A stretch of DNA of 64,000 nt. Origin: Candidatus Omnitrophota bacterium. GTDB taxonomy: Bacteria > Hinthialibacterota > Hinthialibacteria > Hinthialibacterales > JAKPRU01. The DNA is taken from NCBI GenBank assembly GCA_029570205.1, contig JAKQSI010000051.1, forward strand, positions 45,952 through 109,951, written 5' to 3'. The translations under genes were made by a program, and so were the position numbers. Positions within the stretch are counted from its first letter, which is position 1. Each line of letters starts with the position of its first letter. This document shows positions 51,442 to 61,785 of the stretch, in pieces. The notes beneath the pieces are model-generated. The model was not told the DNA's origin and made no database searches. It saw only the letters and a program-made list of their open reading frames with translations.

Positions 51442-54400
51442 TGTTTCAGTTCATTCTCGATGCGGCGAATGGCTTTGCCGACCGGGTCCTCTTCCGAAGA
51501 TGCTGAGACGAAACGAACTGTTGCGGTTGTCTCATCGTAGAGCGATTTTGTTTTCATCAGTCTTGCAAGACAATCTTTGTAGATTTTCGCTCGTTCACCC
51601 AGGCATCGGAAAATCGTGTAGACCCCTTCACCTTTCCGTTCCGGCGGAAGCTGATCGTTATGCGGACGCCACAACCCCGCGCCGGGATTCGGCTCAATTT
51701 TGAAGACGGTCAACAAACGGAGCGCCTCGCCCCGACTGTCAAACAAGGGTATCCGGATTCCTGCCTCATCAAAAGCCGGAATGGGTAATGGGTAACCTCG
51801 CGCATCGACCCGGGGGATCGGTCGTCGTTTCTTATCGAAAATCTCTACCTCGGTCGGAGAACCGTCCCTGTTGAACAGCGGTAGAATCTCTTCCGCCTTC
51901 TTATCGTACACCGCAATGTAACGGTCCTCTTGATCGACCAGCATGACCGGCATATAGTCGCCCATTTCGTAAGGAATATCCCAGTCGGCTATTCCGGTCA
52001 GATCTTCGCCCAACTCGCGTGGAACACGATCCCTGAATTCGGGATAAATATCCAGATACTCATCGAGAATCTCTCGCCAGTGTTCCCGGATATAGTTCCG
52101 CTGGCTGACCAGGGATTCCAGCGCTGCGTAAGTGATTCCATCCCGAAGGTCTTTCCGGTACTTGGGATGGATCATGTTGTCCGTGTATTCATACAGCAGC
52201 CCACCCTGGCCCACATTGGCAATCCCGGCGGTAGAGATAACACAAATATGATGCGAGATCTGGTAATCCTGCGCCCCGCGTACAACTATCTGCCGGAAAT
52301 AACAGAACAGAGGGGTCTGCGGCTCCCGATCCAGATGGCAGGTCACGCCGATTCGAGCAAACCGGTCCACCATAGACTCCAGGAACTCCCGCCGGAACAA
52401 CTGGCGCACGCGAGAAGGAATTACCGATTGCACCACAACATTATCAGTCTGCGATATATCGTAGATCAATTCGGTCAGTTCCCGGATATTATCTTTCAGG
52501 AGTTCGTGATTCTGACGGAGAGGCAAAATCTTCGCGCGTCGGCCGCCGGATTCCTTTTCCGGTTTTACAATTACAATGTCATGTGTTTCGGCAAACTCCA
52601 TAAGACGACGCCGGACCTCCCGGATTCCCTCCTCTTCGGACAGGGCATTCCGTTCCCGCCGATACCAGTTGAACTGGTCCGCCGTGCGCACACCGCTGCC
52701 CTTCAGCATATCCGGAAGCGCGCATTTGAGATGAGTCGCCGCTTCCCACAGAATCGGCTGAATCAGCGGACATCCGACTTTGCCGATATCAGGCCGTAGA
52801 GGATGCGTAAAGTGGAAGAACACCGCATCGGCAATTAACGGTTCCGGTAGTTGAATGGCTACAAAAATTCCGTCGTCACCCAGGAGACGGCAACGGGCCT
52901 TGATTTCGTTGTCCGGTTTCCCCGCCGCCCGGAGTAGCCGTTCGAAATCCAGGGCGTTCAGGTACATCAAGCCATCATGAAGCCGAAGCACTTCTCGGCC
53001 CGCCCGTGGATCCTCCTCAATCGTCGGGAATGCCGACAGAATCAGGTTGATCTGTTCATTGCGCGCAAGACGATGTCCCTGCTCCAGGGCAACCGGGACA
53101 GTCGTGTTCCCAAACGGGTAGATGATTCCCACCGTGGCCCGCTTGTTCGCCTGTAATAACTCCGGCGATACGTCAAGCAGCAATTCAGGTAACGGAAACC
53201 CATCGTGTACCAGCACAGAGGCATCCCGGAGCCGCGAGTACGAGAACCAGAACCGCTCCGCCTCGTTATCGGCCCTTACTCCAAGAGGAATCACCCCTCG
53301 GGAAACATCGCCGATCCAGATATCTTGGTAAGCAGGCTCTGTCTCTGCAAGGCATGTCTCGGTCAGCATCAGCATCCGGGCATAGCGGTATAGCCATTGA
53401 TGCCGCCGGAACGCCAGATCGATTTTCTGTCCGCGTGACAGTCCCTCAAATGCCGCTGAGCGCTGCTTGTGATAATGGTACGGAATGTAGTCGAAAATAT
53501 GGCTATTGACGGTCACATCGAAATAGCGTGCGATCTGGACCATCATCTCATCGGGATTATCCACGCCCAGCGTGCGCTGAATCAGCAGGGCGCGATCGAC
53601 TAATTCAAGCGTCTCCGCACAGCGGGTTAATGTGTCGCTGTCTTCACGAAACTTCTCCGTGGCTTTCGCTAAAGCCTGAACCAGCGGCAGGTATCCTTGC
53701 TCCAGGACCCCTCCGGCGCCAAAGAAGCCATCCAGTGCGGCATCCGCGTCCCGGTCGGCCATTACCAGTTCGGAGGAAACCTGACTCACAAGGTGCCTGG
53801 CCCATGCAAGGAATCGTCCGTAATTTTCCGGATCGACCTTGACCGTCCCGTCACCAAGAAAAGCGGCGGCGGTATCATATAGCGTGCGGAAGTCCCCGGC
53901 GGGAGATTCCGCGAGAAACGCGCGGCGTTGTTTGCGCTGACGATCGGCTAATTCGGCCTGTTTACGCCGCGCGGCACGCGCGGCAAGACGGCTCACCTGT
54001 TCTTCGGCCGCCTTCAGCGAGCCTTCAATGCCGGTCGAGACCTCTCGATACTCCGAAACCTCCGGCATGATATAAATCGGTCGGACAAAAGAAACAACCA
54101 CATCATCTACCATATTTTGCGGCAGGCCCGCCAAGCCTCCGTGTTCCGCTCCCGATTCGGCAATCAGGCTCTCGAACTCCTTTCGGCGAGTCGTAATGTC
54201 ATGCGCTTCCAGTTTGCCGTTAATCGCATACACCCCGCCCAGGATCAACCAGGTTCCAAAATCGAGATGGCCAAGTTTCAAGCCGCGTTTGATCAGGCTC
54301 ATCGCCTGGGAGGCCAGGTGGTAGGAATGCTGAACTCGTTTGGAACAGTGCATCTGCCGGGCGGTAATTTCATCCTGTGCGGCCCGCTCGGCGCGTCGAT

Positions 54401-57400
54401 GCCGGATCATCCGGTCTGAAATCCGGTCGAAAATAGCCGTCGCTTTCAGCGTATCCCCTTCTTTCAACGCATCCAGAAGCGTAACGGCCCGGTCCCGGTC
54501 CTTTTCCATTTCGCGTCGCCAAGTCTCGATGGTTTCATCGCCCAGGCCCAGTGAGCCATAAACCGCATTCGGCTCCAGCGCGAGCAGTTCCTTTACTTTG
54601 CGCTCACTGGAGGCATAACGGTATGAGAACGCGCGGCGGCGACCGCCGGATGTGCCGTCCGCAAATACCAGGGCGCTGTGCGGCCGGCCCCGGCGAAGGT
54701 ACGCAATGAATCGCGGGAGATCGTCGATCAGATCGAGCAGTTCGGGATCGGGAATCCCCAGATCGACAAAGTCCGCTCCCTGTAACGCCTCGCGATACGT
54801 GCGGAAGGGACCGCGCCGATCAATAACGACCAGATGAATCTGTGCGCCAAATTTCTCTATCAAGGTCTTTCGTTCCGCTTCAGGAAGATCCTTTACTCCC
54901 ACCCATCGCTTCAGGTCCCCGCCATAGACATCGCAATTGCAGCGAATCATATTGTCGTCCAGTCCGGCTTGATACAGGATGTCAATCACTTCGTCTTTAG
55001 CGGGTTCCAGACCGGAGGCCGGCACATAATTAAGAAGGTCCGAACCGGTGCAACGTCCGACCAGACGAAGATCGGCAGGCGATTTCACATCCCGGATCAT
55101 CCGTCGCGCTAACTCTCGCCCATCCGGGTCCAAATCCAACAGGAGCTGTTTTTCAGACAGGCCGGAATAGATGGCTAGTTTTCGCGCACCTGCGCTGAAC
55201 CGCACATCGGTAATGGGGATTTCCTTTCCTGCAATTCGTTCGCTTTCTTTGTATGAGGCCCCGATTACACCAATACAGTCCTCTTCCGCAGCCACCTGCG
55301 GATTGCGATTCCGTGCGGCTCTCAGAAGACGTCGGATCAGATGCACCTTCCGGAATGGGCCGGATCGGTTGATTTCTTCCAGCCCCTGCGCTTTCTTGTT
55401 CACCCAATCCGTAAAGGCATATTGGATTTCACGTTCCTCATCGCCGTCACGGCCCATTACTCCGAGCTGCTCGAAAATGGAGGCCAGGCGAGGGAGCCGG
55501 GCAAGGAATCCTTTTCCCTCGGTTACTGTTACATATTCGAGGATTCGCGGCTTCAGAAATGCGCGGGCTTTCTGTTCCCATTCCAGAATGGAGTCGCATT
55601 CCGTCCAGAGTCTCAGCGCGCCCCTTAAATCTTTCGTCAGATCGGCTCGGATTTCCTTCGGTATGCCGAACGAATCGTAGACATCCTCTGCCGTACTGGG
55701 GCGCAACGCGGCCACAATAATCGCGTAAAGTAACGAAAACTCTTTCGGCACACAGAACCCGCCATACGTCTCGCCGGTCGGTAAAACCATGCGGTCACCG
55801 CGCATGTTCCATTGATCCCGGAAAAACTCAAAATCGCCGATCCCAAGAACATCGATATTCACTCCGGCTGTCAGGGACAGATAAAAGACCCCCCCGCGCG
55901 AGAAAAAGTTCTCGCCGACTTTCAGGAATTCCGCAAGTCGGGGTGAATCCACAGCGGTCACACCCGCCATGTTGTACAGGCCATAGAACGAACGACCGCT
56001 GTTCGCGGCGTTGACATCTACCCCGCCTACCCATTTCGGCACGTTCTGAACCGAATGCACCTCCTGTGCCCCCAGGTCCACACGGCTTGGAGTGTAAAGG
56101 AGATTATATCGTTTATATGGGCCGGTAGCTTCGTAACGGAATCGGGGATCGTCGAGATCGGCGGTTCGTCCCGCCTCGGCGATCACCTCGCGGCGTGCAT
56201 AGAGCAGGGCATGCATATTGCGCAGGCGTCGTTTCAGATAGGCGGCCGCTTCACTCTGCAAGCCGAGTTCCTCGACCAATTTCCGCCGCGCTTCCGCATA
56301 GATATGGCTTTCCTTTTCCCGTCTCCAATCGGGATTCGCATCGACAAACGCTTTCGCGCTCTTCTTTGATTCCCGGACGGCAGACTCCAGAGCATTTTCA
56401 GCAACAACCCGCGCCACGGCATTCTTCTCCAATTCGGGATGCTTCGAGCAGTATTCGGAGATAGACGGCAGTGTTTGCTCGCGGGCAAGGCTGTCGAGTT
56501 CCCCCTTTCCTTCCGCAAGCGCCGCCAGAAGCGCAACCTCACGCCCGACTTCCGGGTACGACAAAACAACCTTAAGAAGAGCGACATCGCAATCTTTCGG
56601 ATTTTCGGGGTCCAGCCCCTCTTCCTCCATCACCGTGAACAAATCACCCTGCAAATCCATTTCATGGACAAGGATGCGCGCCGCTGAAAGGACCCGAGAC
56701 TCGTATTCCTCAATCCGCTCCTGCACCTTGTCTTCAAGCCCCCGCGTGCGCGTGACATTGAACAGAGCCATCGATTCTTCCAGCCAGTTTCGGATATGCG
56801 TGTCCGTTTCGCCGGGACCCAGAGTGGTCAGGACATGAAGGTTCGGCAAGTTCCGACGTCTGGCAACAGCGATATTCCGATAGAGATCCAGTCGCTCCTG
56901 TCCGCCGGACTGTTTCAATTGCAGGGAAACGGCCTCGGACAGATCCGTTGTGTCAAGGGCTTTCCTAATCGGATTGTCGGTCGATTTCAGCAGGGAACCC
57001 AGCGCCTCCAGTCGTGTTGACTCGTCTGCTTCCATGCGTTTCGCCAGATTCTCGGCCTGTTCCTGCTCAAATTGTTCGATCAGCAGCGCCAATCCGGCGA
57101 CAAGGTCTCGCTGTTCAAACAGTTGAGGCAGGTGGCGAATCCCTTCTTCAATCGGTTCGTTCTTCTCAACGGCAAGCGCCTCGGCTCGCCCCATCCAGCC
57201 CTCACGTTCCACCAGCAGTTCCCGCGCAATCGCCACATTTTCGGACTTCATAACTTCTTCGATATTCAACGCCCAATGTTCCGCGTGACGGCGGAACATG
57301 TCCTCCAGTATGCCGCGCTGCACATACGGCTTGATATCGTATCCGCTCCCGGGGCGCGGGGTGATCGTGTAACTCGCATAAGCAGGGAGCGCCTCCACCC

Positions 57401-58718
57401 AGTCCTCGCAATGTTGAAGCCATGCCGCCAGGTTCGGCGTGATATACATCCGATGACCGCAATCACAGATCAACTGCCGGACATGTTCATCCTCGCCGAA
57501 AAACGGATCGACAAATTCATTCACCGTGCCGAGGTTGATTGCATCGAGCGGGAAAAGACGCTGAAGAAAAATGACAAACGCAGGATCGTATTTCGGGGCC
57601 GCCGCCACGGCTTCCTCAATGCGCATCAGCTGGTAACGCACCCGGTCACATTGGTAGACAATCTCGGCGCGGTCGGACTGGAATTTCCGCCATGTCGGAC
57701 TGACACCGCTTTCCCTGCGACGCTCTTCGAGAATGGCGTCCCGATGTTGCCTCTGCAAATCGTCTACCACCTTCTGAATGCGTTGTTCAACGGACCGCAA
57801 GGCTTTGAGAAAATTGTTGATCGCCCCGTCGATCTGGGCTTCCGAGATAAGCCGTTCGCCAAGAAGATTGACAATGGCCTGCTTCTCTCCTCCCAGATCC
57901 TGCATAACCGTGCTGAGATCGCGCAGGTCCTCCGTAAGAAAATTCAAACGGGCCTCGCGCACACAGCGGTCCAGCTCCTCAATACTCGATTGCAGGATTC
58001 GCGTGTCGAAAACCTTGGCGCTCGCCGCCAGCATAGCCTCCAGGTAAAATGCCCGACTGAACCGCCCCCCCACCAGCCGGACACCTTCTTCCCGACACCA
58101 TTCCGCGATTCGACGCGCATTCTCAGTATCCAAATCGGCCTGAAAGGTCTCATTGATGATGGAATAAACCTGCTGACGCAGCTGGGCAATGTCGGTGATA
58201 TTCTGAAGAGCGCGCCGGACTCTATCGCCATCATAAGGCAATTCAATTTGAGTACGTGCCAGGACCCAGGCAGCAAGGCGCCGACGTTCTTCAATACCGA
58301 CTGCAAGGCCGTTGCGTAAAAAGCGTTCGAATACTCCGGCCGCATCGACATCCTTGGACGAAAGAGCCTCAAAAACCTCCTTCCGGCTCCCCTGCGGCCA
58401 TGTATCCATCAAATCCAGACAGGCAATCAGCGAATCCCGCTCGGTTTTCCCGCGAAGTACCTCCAGACAGAACACCACCCCCAGACCGACCAGCAGGGCC
58501 GCACCATGAGAAGAACCCTGGGCCAGCCGACGAATCCCCTCCACTCCCAACCGAAGAATCGGAGATTGACCGTTCCAACGCGAGATCAACAGATCCGCCA
58601 CCGCATCGTGCTCCTCCATCGCGCAAACCGAGAGACCGGCCCACTGCTCCCTGTCCGGCAGGGAAGCGCCGACACGGGTCCGAACCGGCTCCGCGAGCTT
58701 GCCCAGAGTCTTATCCAT
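51438..58718 (-). CDS. Giant uncharacterised protein (~2,426 residues) with C-terminal ATP-grasp-like region
   Basis: I do not recognise this protein. Residues 1-850 look mostly alpha-helical with many charged repeats. A conserved-looking core near 885-1000 contains WVGGVDVNAANSGRSFYGLY and FFSRGGVFYLSLTAGVNID. R-C-N-C-D-V-Y-G-G lies at about 1256, followed by FADGTSGGRRRAF near 1370 and a basic helix near 1578. Residues about 1990-2230 look like an ATP-grasp: IVIVKPEKESGGRRAK (Lys and Gly-rich loop, about 2050), CYFRQIVVRGAQDYQ and STAGIANVGQGGLL. A beta-rich tail (2250-2400) follows. It is not bacterial NAD-glutamate dehydrogenase: no GAKGGF-like motif is seen. I chose the ATG at 58718 (MDKTLGKL); an upstream GTG is possible. 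Confidence 0.65.
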   Translation of the reverse strand: MDKTLGKLAEPVRTRVGASLPDREQWAGLSVCAMEEHDAVADLLISRWNGQSPILRLGVEGIRRLAQGSSHGAALLVGLGVVFCLEVLRGKTERDSLIACLDLMDTWPQGSRKEVFEALSSKDVDAAGVFERFLRNGLAVGIEERRRLAAWVLARTQIELPYDGDRVRRALQNITDIAQLRQQVYSIINETFQADLDTENARRIAEWCREEGVRLVGGRFSRAFYLEAMLAASAKVFDTRILQSSIEELDRCVREARLNFLTEDLRDLSTVMQDLGGEKQAIVNLLGERLISEAQIDGAINNFLKALRSVEQRIQKVVDDLQRQHRDAILEERRRESGVSPTWRKFQSDRAEIVYQCDRVRYQLMRIEEAVAAAPKYDPAFVIFLQRLFPLDAINLGTVNEFVDPFFGEDEHVRQLICDCGHRMYITPNLAAWLQHCEDWVEALPAYASYTITPRPGSGYDIKPYVQRGILEDMFRRHAEHWALNIEEVMKSENVAIARELLVEREGWMGRAEALAVEKNEPIEEGIRHLPQLFEQRDLVAGLALLIEQFEQEQAENLAKRMEADESTRLEALGSLLKSTDNPIRKALDTTDLSEAVSLQLKQSGGQERLDLYRNIAVARRRNLPNLHVLTTLGPGETDTHIRNWLEESMALFNVTRTRGLEDKVQERIEEYESRVLSAARILVHEMDLQGDLFTVMEEEGLDPENPKDCDVALLKVVLSYPEVGREVALLAALAEGKGELDSLAREQTLPSISEYCSKHPELEKNAVARVVAENALESAVRESKKSAKAFVDANPDWRREKESHIYAEARRKLVEELGLQSEAAAYLKRRLRNMHALLYARREVIAEAGRTADLDDPRFRYEATGPYKRYNLLYTPSRVDLGAQEVHSVQNVPKWVGGVDVNAANSGRSFYGLYNMAGVTAVDSPRLAEFLKVGENFFSRGGVFYLSLTAGVNIDVLGIGDFEFFRDQWNMRGDRMVLPTGETYGGFCVPKEFSLLYAIIVAALRPSTAEDVYDSFGIPKEIRADLTKDLRGALRLWTECDSILEWEQKARAFLKPRILEYVTVTEGKGFLARLPRLASIFEQLGVMGRDGDEEREIQYAFTDWVNKKAQGLEEINRSGPFRKVHLIRRLLRAARNRNPQVAAEEDCIGVIGASYKESERIAGKEIPITDVRFSAGARKLAIYSGLSEKQLLLDLDPDGRELARRMIRDVKSPADLRLVGRCTGSDLLNYVPASGLEPAKDEVIDILYQAGLDDNMIRCNCDVYGGDLKRWVGVKDLPEAERKTLIEKFGAQIHLVVIDRRGPFRTYREALQGADFVDLGIPDPELLDLIDDLPRFIAYLRRGRPHSALVFADGTSGGRRRAFSYRYASSERKVKELLALEPNAVYGSLGLGDETIETWRREMEKDRDRAVTLLDALKEGDTLKATAIFDRISDRMIRHRRAERAAQDEITARQMHCSKRVQHSYHLASQAMSLIKRGLKLGHLDFGTWLILGGVYAINGKLEAHDITTRRKEFESLIAESGAEHGGLAGLPQNMVDDVVVSFVRPIYIMPEVSEYREVSTGIEGSLKAAEEQVSRLAARAARRKQAELADRQRKQRRAFLAESPAGDFRTLYDTAAAFLGDGTVKVDPENYGRFLAWARHLVSQVSSELVMADRDADAALDGFFGAGGVLEQGYLPLVQALAKATEKFREDSDTLTRCAETLELVDRALLIQRTLGVDNPDEMMVQIARYFDVTVNSHIFDYIPYHYHKQRSAAFEGLSRGQKIDLAFRRHQWLYRYARMLMLTETCLAETEPAYQDIWIGDVSRGVIPLGVRADNEAERFWFSYSRLRDASVLVHDGFPLPELLLDVSPELLQANKRATVGIIYPFGNTTVPVALEQGHRLARNEQINLILSAFPTIEEDPRAGREVLRLHDGLMYLNALDFERLLRAAGKPDNEIKARCRLLGDDGIFVAIQLPEPLIADAVFFHFTHPLRPDIGKVGCPLIQPILWEAATHLKCALPDMLKGSGVRTADQFNWYRRERNALSEEEGIREVRRRLMEFAETHDIVIVKPEKESGGRRAKILPLRQNHELLKDNIRELTELIYDISQTDNVVVQSVIPSRVRQLFRREFLESMVDRFARIGVTCHLDREPQTPLFCYFRQIVVRGAQDYQISHHICVISTAGIANVGQGGLLYEYTDNMIHPKYRKDLRDGITYAALESLVSQRNYIREHWREILDEYLDIYPEFRDRVPRELGEDLTGIADWDIPYEMGDYMPVMLVDQEDRYIAVYDKKAEEILPLFNRDGSPTEVEIFDKKRRPIPRVDARGYPLPIPAFDEAGIRIPLFDSRGEALRLLTVFKIEPNPGAGLWRPHNDQLPPERKGEGVYTIFRCLGERAKIYKDCLARLMKTKSLYDETTATVRFVSASSEEDPVGKAIRRIENELKQ

Positions 58719-59159
58719 TGCCCCACCGAAGAACTCTTTTAGCGAGATCACCCCCGGCTTTGCTTTCAGACGCCCTTCCCGACGACATGCCGTTTGAACC
58801 CCCCTCGTCAAAGTGCGTTCCACCAGTGTCAGGGGAAAAAGCACACGGCTGAAACCGGGCCGCTCATGTTGCAAACAAACAGTCATTATCTCAATTCCTT
58901 TCGGCTTTGGTTCTTATGGACTTATGCTGGATATATACAATATTATCAGAAAAGGACTGGAGCCGGCAGACTTCATCCAATGGCCCCGTTTTGTCCGGGT
59001 TGTTTCCTATTAGACACCAGAGAAGAACAGAGAGCCAAGGGAACTGTTTATCCGGGTTCCCGCTCTTTCCGAATAGGATATCCTATCACAAATCTTGTGG
59101 TAAAATGGAATGAGGCTTTGGAGCCATTGGCGTGCAACAATAGGCATGGAGGTTTCCGG
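58719..59159. other. Divergent promoter region between the giant gene and the PPC/propeller gene
   Basis: About 440 bases between divergent genes. The first part could extend the giant protein by some 55 residues if an upstream start is used. Around 58900-58960 the DNA is AT-rich (ATATATACAATATTATC), the most promoter-like stretch seen, but no -35/-10 pair is convincing. Frames running through it lack a signal peptide or domain. Confidence 0.4.
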
Positions 59160-61673
59160 ATGTATCGAGTTTCTGTCAAACCATCCATCGCGCTTCTTCT
59201 TTTTGTCGTATCGGTGGCACTGCCGGTTCACGCACAAACAAGGATTCAAATCGGACAATTGGTCGAAGGTACCCTGACACCGGAGCAGGCGACAGCGGAT
59301 TTTGTCATCTCCGGAACAGGAGGAACGTATCTTTCCATCATCTGCGAGGCTCCCAACCGAGATGTTTATCTCACGCTAAAAGTTTTTGATTATTTCAACA
59401 ACCTCCTGGGAAGAAATGAGGGTATCAATTTTCCGGAGTTTTATGGGGCTTATCTGCCCATCTTGTTGCCGTCGAGCTCCAGTATACGGATACGCATTGA
59501 AAGTAGTTTTCCTTCGGGCGTTTCTCGGGCAACCTTCACGTTGGAAACACGGGAGTTCCCCTCGGATGAACAGGATGGGACCATCATTACACGAGATAGT
59601 CCGTTCTCCGGCCTGATCGGGCTTGAAGGGGATTATGATATCTACGCAATCAAACTCTCTCAAAGCAAATCGCCGGTTTGGGTGACGCTGCGGACGCCCC
59701 ATGATGTCCTGGACGGATACCTGAAAGTTTATACCTACGAATGGGTTACACTGGGAGTCAACGACGATTTTCTTGATACCTCTCCATGTGTGCTGTTCCG
59801 ACCGGACTACACCGGCTGGTATTTCATTGTGGTTCAAGGGTCTTTCTGGGAGTCGGTCGGTCCCTACGAGCTGACCGTGCAATCCGTCTGGGATGTTGCG
59901 CCGGAAGATGAATTTCCCGATGTGATCGCTGTCCAGGGGCAGTCCCAGGCTTATTTTCTTGAACTGACTCCTGATGATACCGTCTCGGTAGAAATTAAGA
60001 GTATTACGGATGGTTTCAAACCGACGTTTATTCTCTTCGATATCTGGCGACGGCTGGTCACAATCCAGGAAGCCGATCCAACCACCGGCATTGCCCGGAT
60101 TCGCGGGTATACACCTGTCGCCGACGGTTTAAATGTGTTCATCGTGCTGGGGGCGCGCGACGAAGAAACTGGGGAGTATCTCGTGCGAACACATTTGGAA
60201 CAGGACGAGCAAGACAACCGCGCGATATCGACTCAACAGGACATCGAAGGGATTCTCGGTCCGGCGGGGGACATCGATACCTTTACATTTGACGGACGGT
60301 CCGGCGAGCGCGTGTCTGTGTGGGCCTGGCCCGATACTTCGCGGACACTCCCGCTCGATCCGCTGGTTCGATTGAAAGGTCCGTCAGGGCAGCTGATTGC
60401 TGAGAACGATAACGCCGTCAGCGTGGAAGGATCTCTCATTAGCGGCGCATACCTCTCGCAGACCGGAAAACACACCATCGAGCTGCCGGCTTCACCGCTC
60501 TTGCCGGATGCAACCGCCGCAACCGGCGCGTACATCCTCTCCGTCACAGAAGGAACCGGTTTTGACCTGGAAGCGCCTCGATTTGCCTACCAGGGGCTTC
60601 AATTCCGTCACGAATCCGGACAGGCAGTCATTACAATAACAAGCAGTGAAGTGGCGGATGACACCTGGCCGGTCCACGCCGACCTTGTACTCGACCGGAC
60701 AGGCGAGAAGCAAAACGCAGTCTTGTCTCCCTTATCGGACACGACATTCAATGTCCCTTCGCAAACGAGAGATATTTTCTTCCTGTACTTGCAGGATGAC
60801 GCGGATATACCCAATCGCACCGATCCGTTAATTATTCCCTCGCCGGTAGCCATTGCGAGTGATCTGGGTATGCCGTTCGGCCTCGCCGTGCGCGAAACCG
60901 GTGAAGTGTTGGCCATCGACGCACTGCAAGGAAGGATTCTGGAATTCGACAGTTCGGGTAATTATCAGGTCTTTGCCTCCGGCATTGCCACAAGTGGCGG
61001 ATTGCTTGGTCCGAACGCTCTGGCGTTCGATCATAACGGCGATCTGTATCTTTCAAACGCCAAAACCGGAGAGATCGTTCGATACGACATCCACGGAGCA
61101 ACAGAAACTGTGGCATCGGGGTTGGATTTTCCGGTGAGTATTACATTCGATGCCGAAAACCGCCCCGTTGTCTGCTTGATCGGTAGCGATGAAATTATCA
61201 GAATCGAGCCGAACGGGGATTGTACAGTCCTGACGGGGGGAGTTCGGAATCCATTCGACGCCGCGTTCGGCCCGAGCGGCGACCTGTTCATAACATCCAA
61301 TGACGCCGGTAACGGCACGATATTTCGACTGAGCCGGGATGGGGCTTTAAGGCAAGTGGTTGAACCCTTCGCGAATGAACTGGACTCCATTGCGGTAGAC
61401 ATGGAGGGCAATCTGTATGTAGCGGATGGTAGTCAAGGCTGGATTTGGCGGGTTCGCCCCGATGGCACGATGCAGAAATTCGCCTGGGGGTTCTCCGGCC
61501 CGACGGATCTGGCATTCGGGCGCGGCGAGCAATCGGACATTCTGTATATAGCCGCGATGGGTGCAACCTGGTTCAGTTATTTCGGCGGCAGCTTGTCGAG
61601 TGTACGAACCGGCAAGAGCGGGTTGCCGTTACCGTTTGATGGAACCGCCGTCTCCGACTGGTCCTTATACTAA
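59160..61673 (+). CDS. Secreted protein with PPC-like domains and a C-terminal beta-propeller
   Basis: The 837-residue product has a Sec signal peptide of about 25 residues ending PVHAQ. Three or four beta-sandwich units follow (about 25-460); they resemble bacterial pre-peptidase C-terminal (PPC) domains, for example GTLTPEQATADFVISG, then YDIYAIKLSQSKS and ISTQQDIEGILGPAGDIDTF. Residues about 555-830 form an NHL/SMP-30-like propeller with blades such as MPFGLAVRETGEVLAIDA, GPNALAFDHNGDLYLSN and ELDSIAVDMEGNLYVADG. It has no catalytic domain, so a cell-surface binding or adhesion role is likely. GGAGG lies 7 bases before the ATG. It is divergent from the giant ATP-grasp-like operon; any link is unproven. 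Confidence 0.82.
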   Translation: MYRVSVKPSIALLLFVVSVALPVHAQTRIQIGQLVEGTLTPEQATADFVISGTGGTYLSIICEAPNRDVYLTLKVFDYFNNLLGRNEGINFPEFYGAYLPILLPSSSSIRIRIESSFPSGVSRATFTLETREFPSDEQDGTIITRDSPFSGLIGLEGDYDIYAIKLSQSKSPVWVTLRTPHDVLDGYLKVYTYEWVTLGVNDDFLDTSPCVLFRPDYTGWYFIVVQGSFWESVGPYELTVQSVWDVAPEDEFPDVIAVQGQSQAYFLELTPDDTVSVEIKSITDGFKPTFILFDIWRRLVTIQEADPTTGIARIRGYTPVADGLNVFIVLGARDEETGEYLVRTHLEQDEQDNRAISTQQDIEGILGPAGDIDTFTFDGRSGERVSVWAWPDTSRTLPLDPLVRLKGPSGQLIAENDNAVSVEGSLISGAYLSQTGKHTIELPASPLLPDATAATGAYILSVTEGTGFDLEAPRFAYQGLQFRHESGQAVITITSSEVADDTWPVHADLVLDRTGEKQNAVLSPLSDTTFNVPSQTRDIFFLYLQDDADIPNRTDPLIIPSPVAIASDLGMPFGLAVRETGEVLAIDALQGRILEFDSSGNYQVFASGIATSGGLLGPNALAFDHNGDLYLSNAKTGEIVRYDIHGATETVASGLDFPVSITFDAENRPVVCLIGSDEIIRIEPNGDCTVLTGGVRNPFDAAFGPSGDLFITSNDAGNGTIFRLSRDGALRQVVEPFANELDSIAVDMEGNLYVADGSQGWIWRVRPDGTMQKFAWGFSGPTDLAFGRGEQSDILYIAAMGATWFSYFGGSLSSVRTGKSGLPLPFDGTAVSDWSLY

Positions 61674-61785
61674 TATCGGAACAGGCATTCTGCCGTGAAT
61701 TCGCAAGGGCGCACAACCGTGCGCCCCTGCGGGCAATATGCGCGGACGGAATTCCGGTATGAGCCGCCATGACAAGAGGCGTGTT

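Noticed and set aside
51438..58718. Bacterial NAD-glutamate dehydrogenase (large type) for the giant gene
   Set aside because: Size is tempting, but the catalytic GAKGGF-like loop, the dinucleotide domain and the typical tail of that enzyme are not seen; ATP-grasp motifs are found instead.
58719..58886. Start of the giant protein at the far upstream ATG (58886)
   Set aside because: The leader lacks protein-like conservation and the ATG at 58718 has a GGTGGGG-type site close by; the GTG at about 58751 cannot be excluded.
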